DNA of 64,000 nt from contig NC_049904.1 of assembly GCF_001411555.2 (NCBI RefSeq), forward strand, positions 33,871,473 through 33,935,472. Direction: 5' to 3'. The notes beneath the pieces are model-generated. The model had not been told where the DNA came from. It was given only the letters and a program-made list of their open reading frames with translations, and ran no database searches. Below, in pieces: positions 1 through 12,835 of this stretch. Both the position numbers and the translations under genes were made by a program. Position 1 is the first letter of the stretch. Each line of letters begins with the position of its first letter. The DNA comes from Juglans regia (lineage: Eukaryota > Streptophyta > Magnoliopsida > Fagales > Juglandaceae).

Positions 1-2406
1 CGTAGGATTGTTCTCTCGTCATTTAAAAAAAAAACTTCACTTGATATGTTGCAGTCCTACTAGTAATCTCTCTCTATATTATCTTCCATATGTAGGTGAT
101 GTGCCCGACATGCCTGTGCACTGGAATGTTGATGGCCAGTGAGCATGACCCACGAATAGATCCATTTGACTGAAGAGGATTGAAGACCTTCTCCCCTCCC
201 CCAAATGTAACCCTGAAAACACAAAATAAAGTTAAGACAGTAAAAAAAAGGCAACATATTTTCCTACTCCAATATTCTCTTTCCTGTATGAGTATAAACG
301 ATGCAAATTGGCATGCCATTACCAGAGTGATCAGTCCTTAGCTAAACAGCACTTTGCTTCGGAAGTTATGCCAACTGAATAAAGGAAAGAAAAAAAAATT
401 CTATTGACATGTTAGATTGAAAAGATTTAAAATATTAAATTGAACTTGCAAATTAGTTTTTATCATATGACGTTGAGGGTGTGTTCTTGTGTAAACTTGT
501 AAATAAGAGATTATAAAAAAAAAAGTTTTGCTATACAACCGCCTTACATCACACACTTTTAAGTACAGACGCATGGAAGAGTAAAACACAAGTACGGATT
601 ACCAGTATTTCTTCTCACTTCACTTGTCATTATGATAAACGCAAAATGCAAAAACCCTCTAGGAGGTTAAACAGGGAATACAGAAGAACAAGTGACGAGA
701 ACTCCGTCTTGTTCCAGCTCACCAACATAAAAAAGTTTTCTCTAGTTGTGATTTGTGAGTCCAGAGTTCGAGAGCCGGAGCCGGTTTGTCTTCATCCTGT
801 ACTGTGGTGCAAACCTTTAACTACAAAATCGATATCTTAAATGAACTGTTTTCTTATTCATCTGCTTAATTTGCTTTCTCAAATCTAAATAATCTTTCAC
901 TGTCAGAAGTTTTCATTTTGGGGATGATGATTCTATATACATTTAGCACATCACTTTTATAAAATTGGACACAAGCATAATTTACATGTGAGAGCTCAAT
1001 TGGAGAATCAAATGAAGATGGTAAAAAACATAAGAAAACATCTAATGACTTTGGCACAATACTGGCCATTGAGTCTTGAACACATCGTTTGGTGTTCTCT
1101 CACAAAGCCATCAGACCGTGTTCCTCCCATTTTCGCTAAGTATCCATCAAAAAGATTAGAAAAATGATGTATACCACCACGCGGGGGAATCGCAGAGTAA
1201 CCGCGTCCCATGTGGAAAAGAAATAAAAATGCACCCAAATCATTTTTCCCCTACTGCCCTACCCAAATCAAGAATTATTTTACTCTTCTTCTCTTTCTAG
1301 AAAAAGACTGTGGTAAAGTGCTTTTGTCCTTCAATGGAGGTCATCGCTTCTGAGGCAAGCAAGAAAAGCTAAACGCAAGCAAAAAAAACTAAACGGAATT
1401 AGATGATTGACTCTTCTCTCTCTCTACCTGATTGATTAGCTTGCGTACTCTCACTTTGAGTGTTTACTGAAGTTAATTTGCTGTTTTGAGAGATGGATTT
1501 GTTTTGGTTCCTTTTTTTTTTTTTTCAAAATTTGTGTTCTTTTGGGGTACTGGAATTTTTTATTTGTTTTCTCTGCAATCTAAACCAAGATCCTGGTAGA
1601 AAGAATCTGTGCTCTCCCCACCCCCCGCGGCAGGTTTGCTCTCTCCCTCCCTCTATTTTGTTTCAGAAACCCACTTTGATCAGCCCCCACAATACTATCT
1701 TGAGTATTCACAGCTTTTACGGAGACTAAAAACTAATCAAGGGATGATAAAGTTTTCATGTCGTCTGGTTGGAGTCATCTGAGTTTTTGGAGCTGTCTTT
1801 GTGGAAGAAAATAAGAGAAGTTTAGGAGAGAAGGAGAAACAATGTGCGATGGAGTAGAGGGAAAACAAAGTCTATTGTTTTTTTTTTTTTTAAATCGTCT
1901 GACGTGGCATAAAAATAAATTGACGATTACACCGCGGTTGTACATAGAAGAACTGGAAAGATTAACATGTAGTCTATAACATATTCCAGTTTATAGCCAA
2001 GTCCAAAAGCATCCAACCTTATCATTGAGATATCCACAACTATGAATCACGCAATGAAGGAGAACAATAAAGTCATGAACTCGTCCAGCAAAGAAAATGC
2101 ATAAATACCACGCACAAAAGCTTCGCAATTTGTTCTATTTTTTTAATCATTCAATTTGTTTTACTAAAAATATCATACAAGAGAAAGAAAAAATCTATTT
2201 ATCATCTCTACACACCACGCACCAAAAAAATTTTGAAATCAATACTGGGAAGTGGGATGGAGCATTGGGATATGCAGGTGAGGGTAATTAAAAGGAGCGT
2301 TTTATTTTTAAGACAAATAAAAAATAAAAGTCATGTCAACACCGGTGTGTGTGGTGTTGGAGAAAGAATGGCAGATAAGTAGAAATACCCTTATGTGGAC
2401 ATAATA
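1..2406. other. Gene-free AT-rich stretch
   Basis: No coding region, RNA gene or clear repeat boundary could be supported on either strand. The open frames here are short, low in complexity and do not resemble a family I know. Homopolymer T and A runs and C-rich patches (around 1617-1660) are the only notable composition features. Confidence 0.6.
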
Positions 2407-2626
2407 GACAGTTTTCCCTAGTGGTCTAAGGTGCTAGATTTAGGGCTACTACTATTTTTTATTTTTTATCTATTTTTTATTATTATTAACTACTATTTAA
2501 TATTCTATCATTGATTTTTTATTACTTTTTCAATACTATTTATAGAATATCTGATATCACCTCACTATCCAAACGCAACCTAAGCTCTAGTCCAAAAGGG
2601 TGTGGGTTCAAATTCCACAGTTGTCA
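2407..2626 (+). pseudogene. tRNA-Leu(UAG) relic split by an insertion
   Basis: The left half (2407-2443) begins GACAGTT, carries a D-arm with AGTGGTCTAAGG and an anticodon arm reading CTAGATTTAG. The right half (2584-2626) resumes with the matching anticodon stem TCTAG, a long variable arm, a T-arm GGGTTCAAATTCC and an acceptor 3' strand ending AGTTGTC that pairs with GACAGTT, partly by G-T. Joined, the halves have the arm order of a class II tRNA-Leu with anticodon TAG. Plant tRNA-Leu genes are not known to have introns, so the 137-bp interruption inside the anticodon loop should destroy the gene. The Pol III boxes are also altered (the usual TGGCCGAGTGG reads TTCCCTAGTGG), so this is probably an old relic. 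Confidence 0.75.
2444..2580. mobile_element. Small MITE inserted in the tRNA-Leu relic
   Basis: This AT-rich 137-bp block sits between TAG (2441-2443) and TAA (2581-2583), which look like a diverged 3-bp target duplication. The right end read inward starts GGTTGCGTTTGGATAG, the same type of end as the GTTTG-ended MITEs elsewhere in the window (for example 13289-13438). The left end (GGCTACTACT) is degraded. A PIF/Harbinger-derived MITE fits the 3-bp TTA-like duplication, by inference only. Confidence 0.55.
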
Positions 2627-2641
2627 ACAAAAGTGTGATAC

Positions 2642-4185
2642 TGTAACACCCCGCTCCTTACAGTTAATAATAAAGTCATTTTTAAAAATTATTAGGAGCT
2701 GCAGTGCTACTACTGAACATTAACATAAAAAAAAATTATTTTATTTTATAGGAAGCGTTAGGTACAAAGATTCTATAAAATAAAATAATATTTTTATTAA
2801 AATACTGAGATCATAAAAGGAAGTATGCGAAAGCATTTATTAAAATTTCTCAGAATCTGTGTAATAAAAATCATAACTTAAAATCACTGTATATGATCTA
2901 GGCCACTGTCACGCCTCCCTAGACTAAGTCCCGTCTTGCATCTCTATCATCATAATTATCCTGACCTGGGATGATTTAAAAATATAAAAACAAACTAAAA
3001 TGAGTGGATTACTCAGTAAGAAACTCATCATAACGTAAACATACTTAATATAAGATTTTTTATAAAATATTTCATGCTGAGAATTTAAAATCATGACTGA
3101 TTATACTGATGCTTATGCTATGCATGACTGATTTATCTGAATTAACCGACTGATCTAATTTATCTAACTTATCTTACTAGCCAACACACTTAAACCTACG
3201 TGCAAGGTTGTGCACTAACTTTCCTTGCTGCAGCAAAGGAAGCCAATTGTGCAGTACTTTGGTGTAATACAATGGATCACGCTTGAGTTTGTGGCTTGCA
3301 AGTCCACCCTGAAACTGCATTTATACCATGCATCTAAATGGTCATCTGATTAACTGTTATTAGCTTATCTTACACTTGATCTTATGAAAACTTACGTGTC
3401 TTATACAACGTGAGATGCATGAGATGCATAATACATACATAATTATAATATCCATAATGAAACATGATGAATGACATGCTTACAAATATCATGACATGCG
3501 TGGTATGTAAACATTAGTTTCGAAAGAACTGATTTTAATAAGAATATATATAACTAACTAACGTATGTTAATTCTAATTTATTATCATACTACTTATCTT
3601 GTAGTATTGTTTTTAAAAATTTTGACAGAAAATCGATCACGGTGCTAGACTAGGAGGTTTATGATTTTTATTTTATTTTTCTAAATAACACAGAATTGAG
3701 ATATTTATAGAGAGATTTGGGAGATGGTGACGACCAGTTTAAGTTGGACTCGGTTTAAAAAGTTTTAACATGAAGAAGACTTATAGAGTTGTATCCCTGT
3801 TGGAATAGGATGTCGACCAGTTCGAGTTCGAGTTGGACTCGGTCACGATCAGTCAAGAAGAGAGTTTAAATTTAAAAACATGATCTAGTAGTTCATTTAA
3901 TATATGATTGGCAGTGACAAAGATTGCGTATGAGACTTTAATCAATGATGATTTTAAATTAAAAGAAATTTTTAATGGCCGATCTTTAAATTCTAAAATG
4001 AGTCTAACTCATTCAATAAATAATAAATGAGATTTAACCTAATTATTGAATCTAATTAAAATTCCTAATTAGTTTCAATAATTTATCGCTCGTAGGCTTA
4101 TCCATTATGGTCCATTAAATATAATTTAGGCTCAATAAAAACTATTATTATCTTGACCTTAGAATTATTGAGCTGTGTCGTTACA
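2642..4185 (-). repeat. 3' LTR
   Basis: The repeat is 1544 bp, begins TGTAACACCCCG on the plus strand and ends TTACA. It aligns along its length with 5114-7208: for example the block starting TACTGAGATCATAAAA occurs near 2801 and near 5848. It holds the uninterrupted sequence GTGCTACTACTGAAC near 2708, which is the empty site for the insertion found in the other LTR. Confidence 0.8.
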
Positions 4186-5113
4186 AACTCCCCTCCTTAT
4201 AAAAATTCCATCCTCGGAATTTACTCGACCTTCAACAACTTGCATTCTTTCTATGTCTCTTTACTCCTCAAAGTTTAGTTGAACTTAATATTCCAACAAT
4301 TATAATTGTTCCCTATTTTGGTCTAATGCTTCATTAAACCTTTAAGCGTACACATTGGCACACTATGTGTCAACCATCATACACTCTAAATTCAACTCAA
4401 ACCTAAACAAGTATATGCCTTCACAATGGGATTGATTAAAAGCTTAATAATAAATTCACCCAACAATTATCTTAGCTCCACATACAATAGTAACTAATGA
4501 TCTCCACATAAATAAAACTATCCACATGAAATAATAATAAAATTATCTACCTAAAATAATAACTTCAATAAATCGTAACCTAAAACTCTCTAAAATTTGG
4601 TCCAAAATTTAATACCTCATTTTTTGTGATAGAATCGTGTTACCTATAAAACATAAGATATTTTCTACCAATCATCATGAAATACCATACACCATACATA
4701 AATCTGATGTCATAACTCCCAAATTCTCTAAATTCATTCCTAATTTCCTCGGATCAAACTCCACAAAATATAAGATTATTTTCTCATTAACATGATGCTT
4801 CATTAATCTTAAAATCAAATGTTCCTAACCTCATATTTAGAAACTTCCTCATCTTATGCGCTAAACCCTTTTCATGTAGTAGATGCACTTTGACATGCAT
4901 GTATCTAAAAATATTTCATTCGTAATTTTCATTAAAACAATGAAATAATAAAGTTAAAAATACTTATTGCAGAGTAGGACATGCTTTGAGGAGACCTTGG
5001 CCTAGATGTTTTTTTTTTCACTTTCAACTTTCAAAATTCATTTTTCCTTGTAAAAAGTTTTTTTTTTTTTTTTGAAAATTCTATAGAATCTTCGCCCTAT
5101 CCTCTAATACCAA
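4186..5113 (-). other. LTR element internal region with PPT and PBS
   Basis: No frame longer than about 60 codons is present and no retroviral-type domain is recognisable. The polypurine tract lies at 4186-4196 on the minus strand, and the primer binding site at about 5102-5112. Confidence 0.7.
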
Positions 5114-7208
5114 TGGTAACACCCCTCTTCCCACGATTAATAATAAATTCATTTTTAAAAATTCTCAAAACCCAGAATGTTACTATTTAGGAGTGCTATC
5201 CGCCCCCTACAGGGCGGGGGCACCCCTTCCCCGTACCCCGCCCTGCATGGGGCGGGCTTTTCACCCCCGCCCCCTGCCCCCGGGACATCCTGGGGGTGGG
5301 GTACCCCGCCCAAGTGGGCGGGGTGTGGGGCGGATTCCCAATCTGCCCCACCTTTTTTCACTTAAAAAAAATGCTACATTTATTTGATTTAAAAATTATT
5401 TATAAGTGTAAAAATAATTAAAAATACATTTTTAGATCCAAATTATAAATTTAAATTTTGTAAATATGACTATAATTTAAAAACTATGTAATTTTTAAAT
5501 TTGCCAATGCATATTTTGTGAACAAATATAACAAATTGTAATATATATTTATATATACAAAATTTGTAAAATATAAATATAAATATATATTTATGTTTAT
5601 ATATATGTATATAATATATATATATATAAATGGAGAGGGGCGGGGGTTTACCCGACCCGGGCCCTAGATGTGGGCGGAGTGGGGTTGCCCATCCCGCCAA
5701 ACGGGGGCGGGGCGGGGAGGGGCAGCAGGGGCGGGGCCCCGCTGCCCACCCCTACTACTACTAAACTTTGACACTTTTTTTATTTTTTATTTTTATTTTA
5801 AAGTGTCAAGTACAAAAATTCTATAAATAAAATAATTTTTTATTAAAATACTGAGATCATAAAAGCGAGTGTGCAGAAGTATTTATTAAAATTTCTCAAA
5901 GCCCATGCCATAAAAATCATAACTTAAAATTTTTGTACATAATCTAGGCCACTGCCACGCCTCCCTGAACTAAGTATCATCCTACAGCTCTATTGTCATA
6001 ATTATCCTGACCTGAGGTGGTTTAAAAACATAAAAATAAGCTAAAATGAGTCTATGACTCAATAAGAAACTCATCATAACATAAACATACTTAGGATAAG
6101 ATTTTTCATAAAATATTTCATGATGAGAACTTAAAATCATGATTGATCATACTGATGTTTATACTATGCATGATTAATTTATCTGAATTAATTGACTTAT
6201 CTAATTTTTCTGACTTATCTAACTGGCCAACACACTTAACTATGTGTGTAAAGTTGTGCACTAACTTTCCCTACTGCAACAAAAGAAGTCAATTGTGTAG
6301 TACTCTGGCGTACTATGATGGACTACGTTTGAGTCCATGGCTTGCACACCCACCCTGAAACTACATTGATACCATGCATTTGATTGATCATCTGATTAAC
6401 TATTCTGAACTTATATTACACTTGATCTTATGAAAGTTTACGTATCTTATATAACGTGAGATGTATAAGATGCATAATACATACATAACTATAATATACA
6501 GAATGAAACATGATGAATGACGTGCTTGCAAATATCATAACATGCATGGTACGTAAACATTAGTTTCGAAAAAACTGATTGTAATAATAATAATATATAT
6601 ATAACTAGTTAACGTATATTAATCCTAATTTATGATCAACCTACTTACCTTGTAATGTTGCTTCCTCAAATTTTCGACAAAAATCGATCACGATGCTGGA
6701 TTGAGAGGTTTATGTTTTTTATTTTTTTCAAATAACATGTGGAATGGAGATACTTATAGATAGATTTGAGAGAGGGTAGCGACCAGTTTGAGTTGGACTT
6801 TAAAGAGTTTTAACTTGAAGATGACTGCCGACGAGTTTGAGTTCAACTCTAACTCCGACTCCGACTCGGTCATGACAATCATTCAAGAAAAGAGTTTGGA
6901 TTTAAAAACATATATTATTTAGTAGTTCATTTAATTGTTTGGCAGTGACTGAGACTGCATAAGAGACTTCAATCAGTGATGATTTTAAATTGAAATAAAT
7001 TTCTAATAGCCGCCGATTTTTAAATTCTAAAAAGAGTCTAACTCATTCAATAAATAATAAATAGTATTTAACCTAGTTATTGAGCCTAATTAAAACTTTT
7101 AATCAAGCTCAATAATTTATCACTCATAGACTTATCTAATATGACCTGTTAAATATAATTGATACTCAATAAAAATTATTATTATCTCGACGTTAGAATT
7201 ACGTAACA
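5114..7208 (-). repeat. 5' LTR carrying a hAT-like insert
   Basis: This is the partner of 2642-4185. Without the 567-bp insert and one 8-bp duplication copy it is about 1.52 kb. Its minus-strand start lacks about 11 bases seen in the other copy (TGTTACGTAATTC versus TGTAACGACACAGC and onward). Confidence 0.8.
5188..5754. mobile_element. GC-capped non-autonomous hAT-like element
   Basis: The ends are TAGGAGTGCTATCCGCCCC on the left and, read inward, TAGGGGTGGGCAGCGGGG on the right, a hAT-like TAGGGGTG terminus. The flanks are TTACTATT and CTACTACT, an 8-bp target duplication with two changes. About 160 bp at the left and 115 bp at the right are extremely GC-rich (blocks of CCCCGCC and GGGCGGGG), while the core is AT-rich with TA repeats. 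No transposase is encoded. A related element with the same GC-capped design lies at 12836-13224. Confidence 0.8.
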
Positions 7209-7680
7209 TTTTTCTTTTGTTCACTTGTCTGCGTCTCCTTTTTTCTCATCAACCTCTTCACCTCGGATGGCTTTGTTATAGCTTTTGCATCTATATTAGA
7301 CCCAGTAGTTGATTTCTTTTATGGGTAAAGATGGAGTTACAACATTTTTACTATCACTTTATTATTCTTAGTGTATTTATTTTTTATTTATTTTCTTTTA
7401 AGTATTTTTTTAATATATTTAATTATTAAGAAAAAAATTAAAAATATATATATAATTTTATTAATAGTCCATTTCTTAACCATTAAATAAAAGAAAAATT
7501 TTAAAAGAGTAGTAGAAGAGGGGTAAAGCTGTCATTATTCTTCTTTTATTACAAGAATTTTAAAAAAGGTTATGCCGACACTTTGGCTATTGATGTTGGG
7601 ACAAGGCAGTGATAAGTAATGCTATTCGGAACATCATGAGCGTATTATGGCATGTTTCAAGCCTTGTGTCTGGGAGCTCT
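7209..7680. other. Spacer without a gene
   Basis: Ordinary AT-rich DNA between the LTR element and the ubiquitin-L40 relic. I see no frame or repeat to report. Confidence 0.5.
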
Positions 7681-7681
7681 A

Positions 7682-8407
<726 letters not shown>

Positions 8408-9596
8408 TAAAAAAATGCTTTCTGCTTTTGCGGTTGTATTATCGTTTGGGTTTCCCTGAAGTTGAGTTTTCCATACTTCAATACTTGTAGATATTTTAAT
8501 TCCTTTGCCGGTTCTCTTGTACCATTCCGGCAAGGTTGATGGCGAAATATGAGAATAGCAATCCACGCAGTTGTATTTTGCTTGGATGTAAGGTGTTAAT
8601 TCCTCAGTGTAGCGAAAATTTTAAATCAAAGAATGATTTACTCTTGTACTTTGCAAACACTGCTCATTTGTATTCATTTGAGTGCAGGGTTCTACTTTTA
8701 GGTCTTTAAAAGGATGAGGTTTGCTACCATCATCTTCACACTTTTTTTTTTTTTTAAATAAAAAATTTTAGTTTTATTGTTCTTAAACTAATTGAATTTT
8801 TCTACTCATGATCTATATATCACATATTTAATAAGAGAAAAAAAAAATATAGTGTGTAATATATGAGGATGATAATTGGAATTTTTCTTTCCAATGTAGG
8901 GGGGATACTTAGACCTCCTTGTCTGGTTAGGTGATTAGATGTTGGGTGGTGGCATCTGTGTTGGGTTTTGTGTGTTGAGACATGAATTTTTTTTTTCTTT
9001 TTTTTTCTTTTTATTGACGGGACAATAACTTAGCCTCTTCTACGGTTTAAATGTAAAAGTGGTTATTCTTGCTCCCAATATTGATTTTCATTCTTCAACT
9101 TTGTCAGCTGGACTCATATAACTTCAGTTGATTTTCAGGGGTGGTACATAATGTTTTGGCACAAGTATTACTTGAAAATAACTTACCAAAAAAAGGTATT
9201 ACTTGAAAATATACCACGGAGATGATACTTCATGATACTCGTGCTTTCTTGAGCTCGATAAAAAGTTAATTCAGTTTGAGGAAGGGAAGGGTAATAGCTG
9301 TATGGTGCTGGAGATGTTTATGGTATATCTATGTTGATACTGGCCAATAGAACCAAAATAGATATGATGTATTGGTTTAACTTTGTTATGATTGACTTAT
9401 AACTGGAACATTTTTTCTCTTACTGTTTTATTATGAAAAAAATAGTATCTTGTTTTAGTTCTTGCTGTTTACTTTATCTTGTCTGAAACCACTTTCACTT
9501 TGAACAAGAATTTTTCCTCACAAGTGGGAAAATCTAATGCTGTGAATTGCTAACTTTATTGTTGGCCTATTGATGTCCGAGTTTGGTGAAGTTGGT
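8408..9596. other. Gene-free stretch after the Ub-L40 relic
   Basis: I searched here for the missing L40 zinc-binding exon and did not see it. Only low-complexity T-rich tracts and short non-conserved frames are present. Confidence 0.55.
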
Positions 9597-9780
9597 TAGG
9601 TGATTGTGGATGAGTGATTGTTTGGTGGTGATTGTGATTGTGATTGTCATTGTCATTGTGCTCGTGGTTGTTGACCGGTTGTGAACTTGTGATTGTAATC
9701 GTGGTGGTTGACAGGTTGTGAACTTGTGATAATGGAGGCTGTTTGGTTGTGATTGCGATGGTTGTTTGGTGGCTCCAAGC
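9597..9780 (+). repeat. Degenerate GATTGT-type tandem repeat
   Basis: Short units GTGATT and GTCATT repeat, followed by a longer near-duplicate (GGTTGTTGACCGGTTGTG near 9666 and GGTGGTTGACAGGTTGTG near 9703). A frame on the minus strand reads as Thr/Ile/Met repeats and is explained by the repeat alone. Confidence 0.7.
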
Positions 9781-10478
9781 ATTTTTTATTTACATTGTGA
9801 TTGTGCATTTTTTTTCTCCTTGATTTTGTAATGCATGTAATTTGCTCATTGTATTTATGTTTTTTTTTTACAGTATTTTTTGAAAATTGGAAGCCCACTA
9901 GACTATTGGTGGTTTTTTGTCTTTTTTGAAATAGATTTTTCTAAAATGGGGAGCCCAAGGTGGATTTAGAATTAAGATTATTATTATTATTATTTGTTTT
10001 TTAGTAAAGTTATTATTTTTTTAAGATCTGTTTCGAGATAGTTGTGATTGTTTTTGAGTGGTATTCTTCCACCCTTCACGCCCCAATGTTTATTATTATT
10101 GATTTATTGCTTGGTGGGGGCTGGCGTGTTGTAAAGTAAAACCATTGGAATATATATGATGGCATAAAAATGGTCACAATTCTAGAACAAAGATAAGTAG
10201 CCGGCACTATCAAAGCCATCCAACTTTTGACTTGAATGTCCATCAGGTTTTCCTCGCAATCAACTTTTTGTATTTAAGCACCAAATTCCCATAAAAAAAT
10301 TCTGTTTGTCAATAAAACACGCCCCCACCAAGCTTGCACACAAACTGATCATTACAATTAGGAAATGACCATATTGTACAGTAGCAGCATTAGGATTCGT
10401 AAGTTTGCCATGCATTCTCGTCGACGTTGGCCTTGTTTATTTAGGGTACGTACGTACGTACAGATCTAGATGGAGATG
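9781..10478. other. Spacer downstream of the dioxygenase
   Basis: No gene seen. It would contain the 3' UTR of the minus-strand dioxygenase next to 10478, including a short ACGT tandem run near 10446-10461. Confidence 0.5.
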
Positions 10479-12411
10479 CTAGTTCTGAATTTCAAGTTTC
10501 TTTATCAGAGACTTGTTATCAATGGCCTTGCTATAAAAGTTGTCGTAGAATTCCTGCATCGTGAAGTTCCGATATATAGCTGGCTTTTCCGGTGACAGCA
10601 ACTCCGGTAGAGGTCCATAATGCCCATCTTCCTTCCATTTATTCAGGTTGTAGAAAATGACGATTGAGATTCTTGCTTCCTTACACGAATTAGCCAGCAC
10701 TCTATGCTGTACACTTTGGTACTCTCCATTAGAGATTATCTTGGGGGGGAAAAAAAAAACACAAAATCGAATTAATTATAGTTCATATATAGAAAGTCCT
10801 ACACTCACATGATATTCCATTTTGGGGACGGAAGGTAGTGGCTTTAGTGCTGTTTTCCATTTAATAAAAGAGAGAGAAGATGGTTATTACTTAATTTAAA
10901 TGCAAGTTTTAAGAATACATGTCCTAGGATTAAAAAAAAAAAACAAGAGAAAAGATCTACTATTAAAAAATAATTATTTTTCATAGAAATTACTTTTTTT
11001 TTTTTCTTAAAAGGATTCACACACTACAAATTTTCATTTCTACGAGAATAAAACTATTTGCAAGTTAATTTGTCATTTTTATCTTTTTATTGAAATACAT
11101 ATATTTAAACATTATGATAGAATGATAAAAATTATAAATCATATATTAATTAAAATAATGTATATGGTATAAAACATTCATGTAAAATTTCTCTAAATTT
11201 TATAAAAAAAAAGTTTAGAAATAAAATATCTTAAAATAAAATTTTAACACATATATATATATATATTCTTTTACGTCCACTTGCAAGTTAATTAATTCTT
11301 TATCATTTTTTTTCAACGAACTACTTTATTTTTTTGAATAATTTTATCTATAATTGTAAAGTATCTATAAGTTTCATATTTTATTCATTTCTTTTAAAAC
11401 AATTATGCAACAGTTAAGCTTTCTAAATATGTTCTCTTTTTTATCATGCTTTAAGAAGTTGGGAGAGCAGTGTCGGAGAGGTCAATATTGACGGTTCCCG
11501 GCGGTCACGGAGAGTGTGGAAAAATCATCGTATGAATTAAATTTGGGAACGTGGGAGTTAACGCGGTGTACCTGAAGAAAGTCTCCAAAGTTAACAATCA
11601 AACCTCCAGGCACAGGCTTGACGTCCACCCACTCCTCACCATGCTTCACTTGCAACCCAGGCACATGGTTCTGCAACAGAACCGTCACCACACCCGGATC
11701 CGAATGCGGCGTTATCCCCACCGTCAGCTCCGGCTGTGGGCAGTACGGATAACAATGTCCCACAAAAGCCCTCTGATCCGAAAACGTCAACTCCTTGAAC
11801 TTCCCAGCCTCCAATCCCAACCCTTCAGACAGTAACTCCATCACAGTCTCCGCCACCTCCGTTGCACTCTTATCCCATGCTACCACCTCCTTTCTACAGA
11901 TCTCAGGTATATCCTCCACCTTTGCCTTCCTCACCCCCATCCACGCTTGCAACGAGTCGTGCCAGGCAGCGGCCTTGGCCCTGTACAAGTCGTTGTTGCT
12001 CGCGTACATCACCCCCTGGCCTTCTTCTCGTTTGTAGAACTTGGCCTTGACCTCGTGGGGTTGGTCGTGGAACGCTTTTATGGCGTTGATGGTCTCGTCC
12101 AGCACCGACATAGGCACTCCATGGTTGATCAGCTGGAAGAAACCCCAGGTTCTGGCGGCGTCTTTGGCTTGTTGGATGATTTTCGGTCGGAGAGCGCTGG
12201 AGCTCACGTCGGCAAGGTCGATGATGGGGATGTTGGTGAACGTGGAGGAAGATTTGAGGTCGGAGAGGGTTTCGGGAGGGTGTATGAAGAACCGAGGGAT
12301 GGAAGTGATGCCTGAATCGGAAAGGCCCTTCACCCCAATCTTGGACTCATCAAATTCCTTCACTTCCTTCATACGGTCGTAGCTGGAGGTTGCAGTAGCC
12401 ATGGCTGCCAT
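10479..12411 (-). CDS. 2-oxoglutarate/Fe(II) dioxygenase, ACC-oxidase-homolog type
   Basis: Two exons (12411-11572 and 10739-10479) join in phase 0 to a 366-residue protein, the usual size for this family. The intron has GT/AG ends and breaks the sequence just after the DFLQ motif. The N-terminal DIOX_N part (about 60-170) is followed by the double-stranded beta-helix core. The iron ligands are visible as His236, Asp238 and His292, and the 2-oxoglutarate clamp as Arg303 and Ser305. The near N-terminal GITSIPRFFIHPPE stretch marks the group annotated as ACC-oxidase homologs (E8/At1g06620-like). That name reflects similarity, not proven ethylene synthesis. The enzyme is expected in the cytosol, oxidising an unknown small metabolite. 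A second Met lies at codon 4. TATA-like sequences lie about 60 bp upstream of the ATG on the minus strand (near 12470-12480). All key residues are present, so it is probably active. Confidence 0.92.
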
Positions 12412-12656
12412 ACTTTGTGTTTGTGCAACTTAATTGGCACTTGGCTTTGGTTTGGGGGATACTTGTATATACTATATACACAAAAGCCCCACACAGGAGG
12501 TTTACATTTCCTAGCAACACAAGGCAGGTTAGAAAGGCGAGAGGAGCTATAGTAGTAGCTACATGAGACCAAGTCATTCTTTCTAGAATATTTGCTGGCA
12601 TGCGAGACGAGACTGTAACAAATGCCAATGGGCATCTACATCCAGAGTTGTGCAAC

Positions 12657-12806
12657 ACATAAGTTTTACACACTGCACATCACTTAAAAAATATATAATT
12701 TTATTTTTTTAGTTTTATGTTTCATATTGCATATTTTATTAAACATAAGGATAAAAGAATAAATTCACATATTTTTAAGTGATGTGCAGAAGTGTGAGAC
12801 TTATGT
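12657..12806. mobile_element. Foldback MITE upstream of the dioxygenase
   Basis: Arms of about 38 bp (12657-12695 and 12769-12806) are inverted copies. Both contain TGCACATCACTTAAAAA, with outer ends ACATAAGT on the left and, inverted, ACATAAGT on the right. The loop is AT-rich. No coding capacity. It sits about 245 bp 5' of the dioxygenase ATG, so it may lie in its promoter. Confidence 0.75.
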
Positions 12807-12835
12807 ATAAAGACAAAAGGAAATTGCTAGAGTCC

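Larger units (their letters stand above)
2642..7208 (-). mobile_element. Non-autonomous LTR retroelement
   Basis: Two long direct repeats (2642-4185 and 5114-7208, the second enlarged by a hAT-like insert) flank 928 bp of internal DNA. On the minus strand the right copy is the 5' LTR. It begins TGTTACG, ends GTTACCA, and after one spacer base is followed by TGGTATTAGAG, a near match to the initiator-Met tRNA primer site TGGTATCAGAGC. The purine tract GGAGGGGAGTT lies directly before the 3' LTR, which begins TGTAACGACAC. No gag or pol frame is present in the internal region, so the element would have depended on another element's proteins. LTR divergence is considerable, so it is old. No clean target duplication was found (GATAC on the left, TTTTT on the right). 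Confidence 0.8.

Noticed and set aside
5155..5387. Pro/Gly-rich frames on both strands
   Set aside because: They come from the GC-rich end of the hAT-like element, not from a protein gene.
9567..9898. Thr/Ile-rich and Asn/His-rich minus-strand frames
   Set aside because: Direct translation of the GATTGT tandem repeat.
11551..12382. Long open frames on the plus strand over the dioxygenase exon
   Set aside because: They are shadows of the GC-rich minus-strand coding exon and show no domain of their own.
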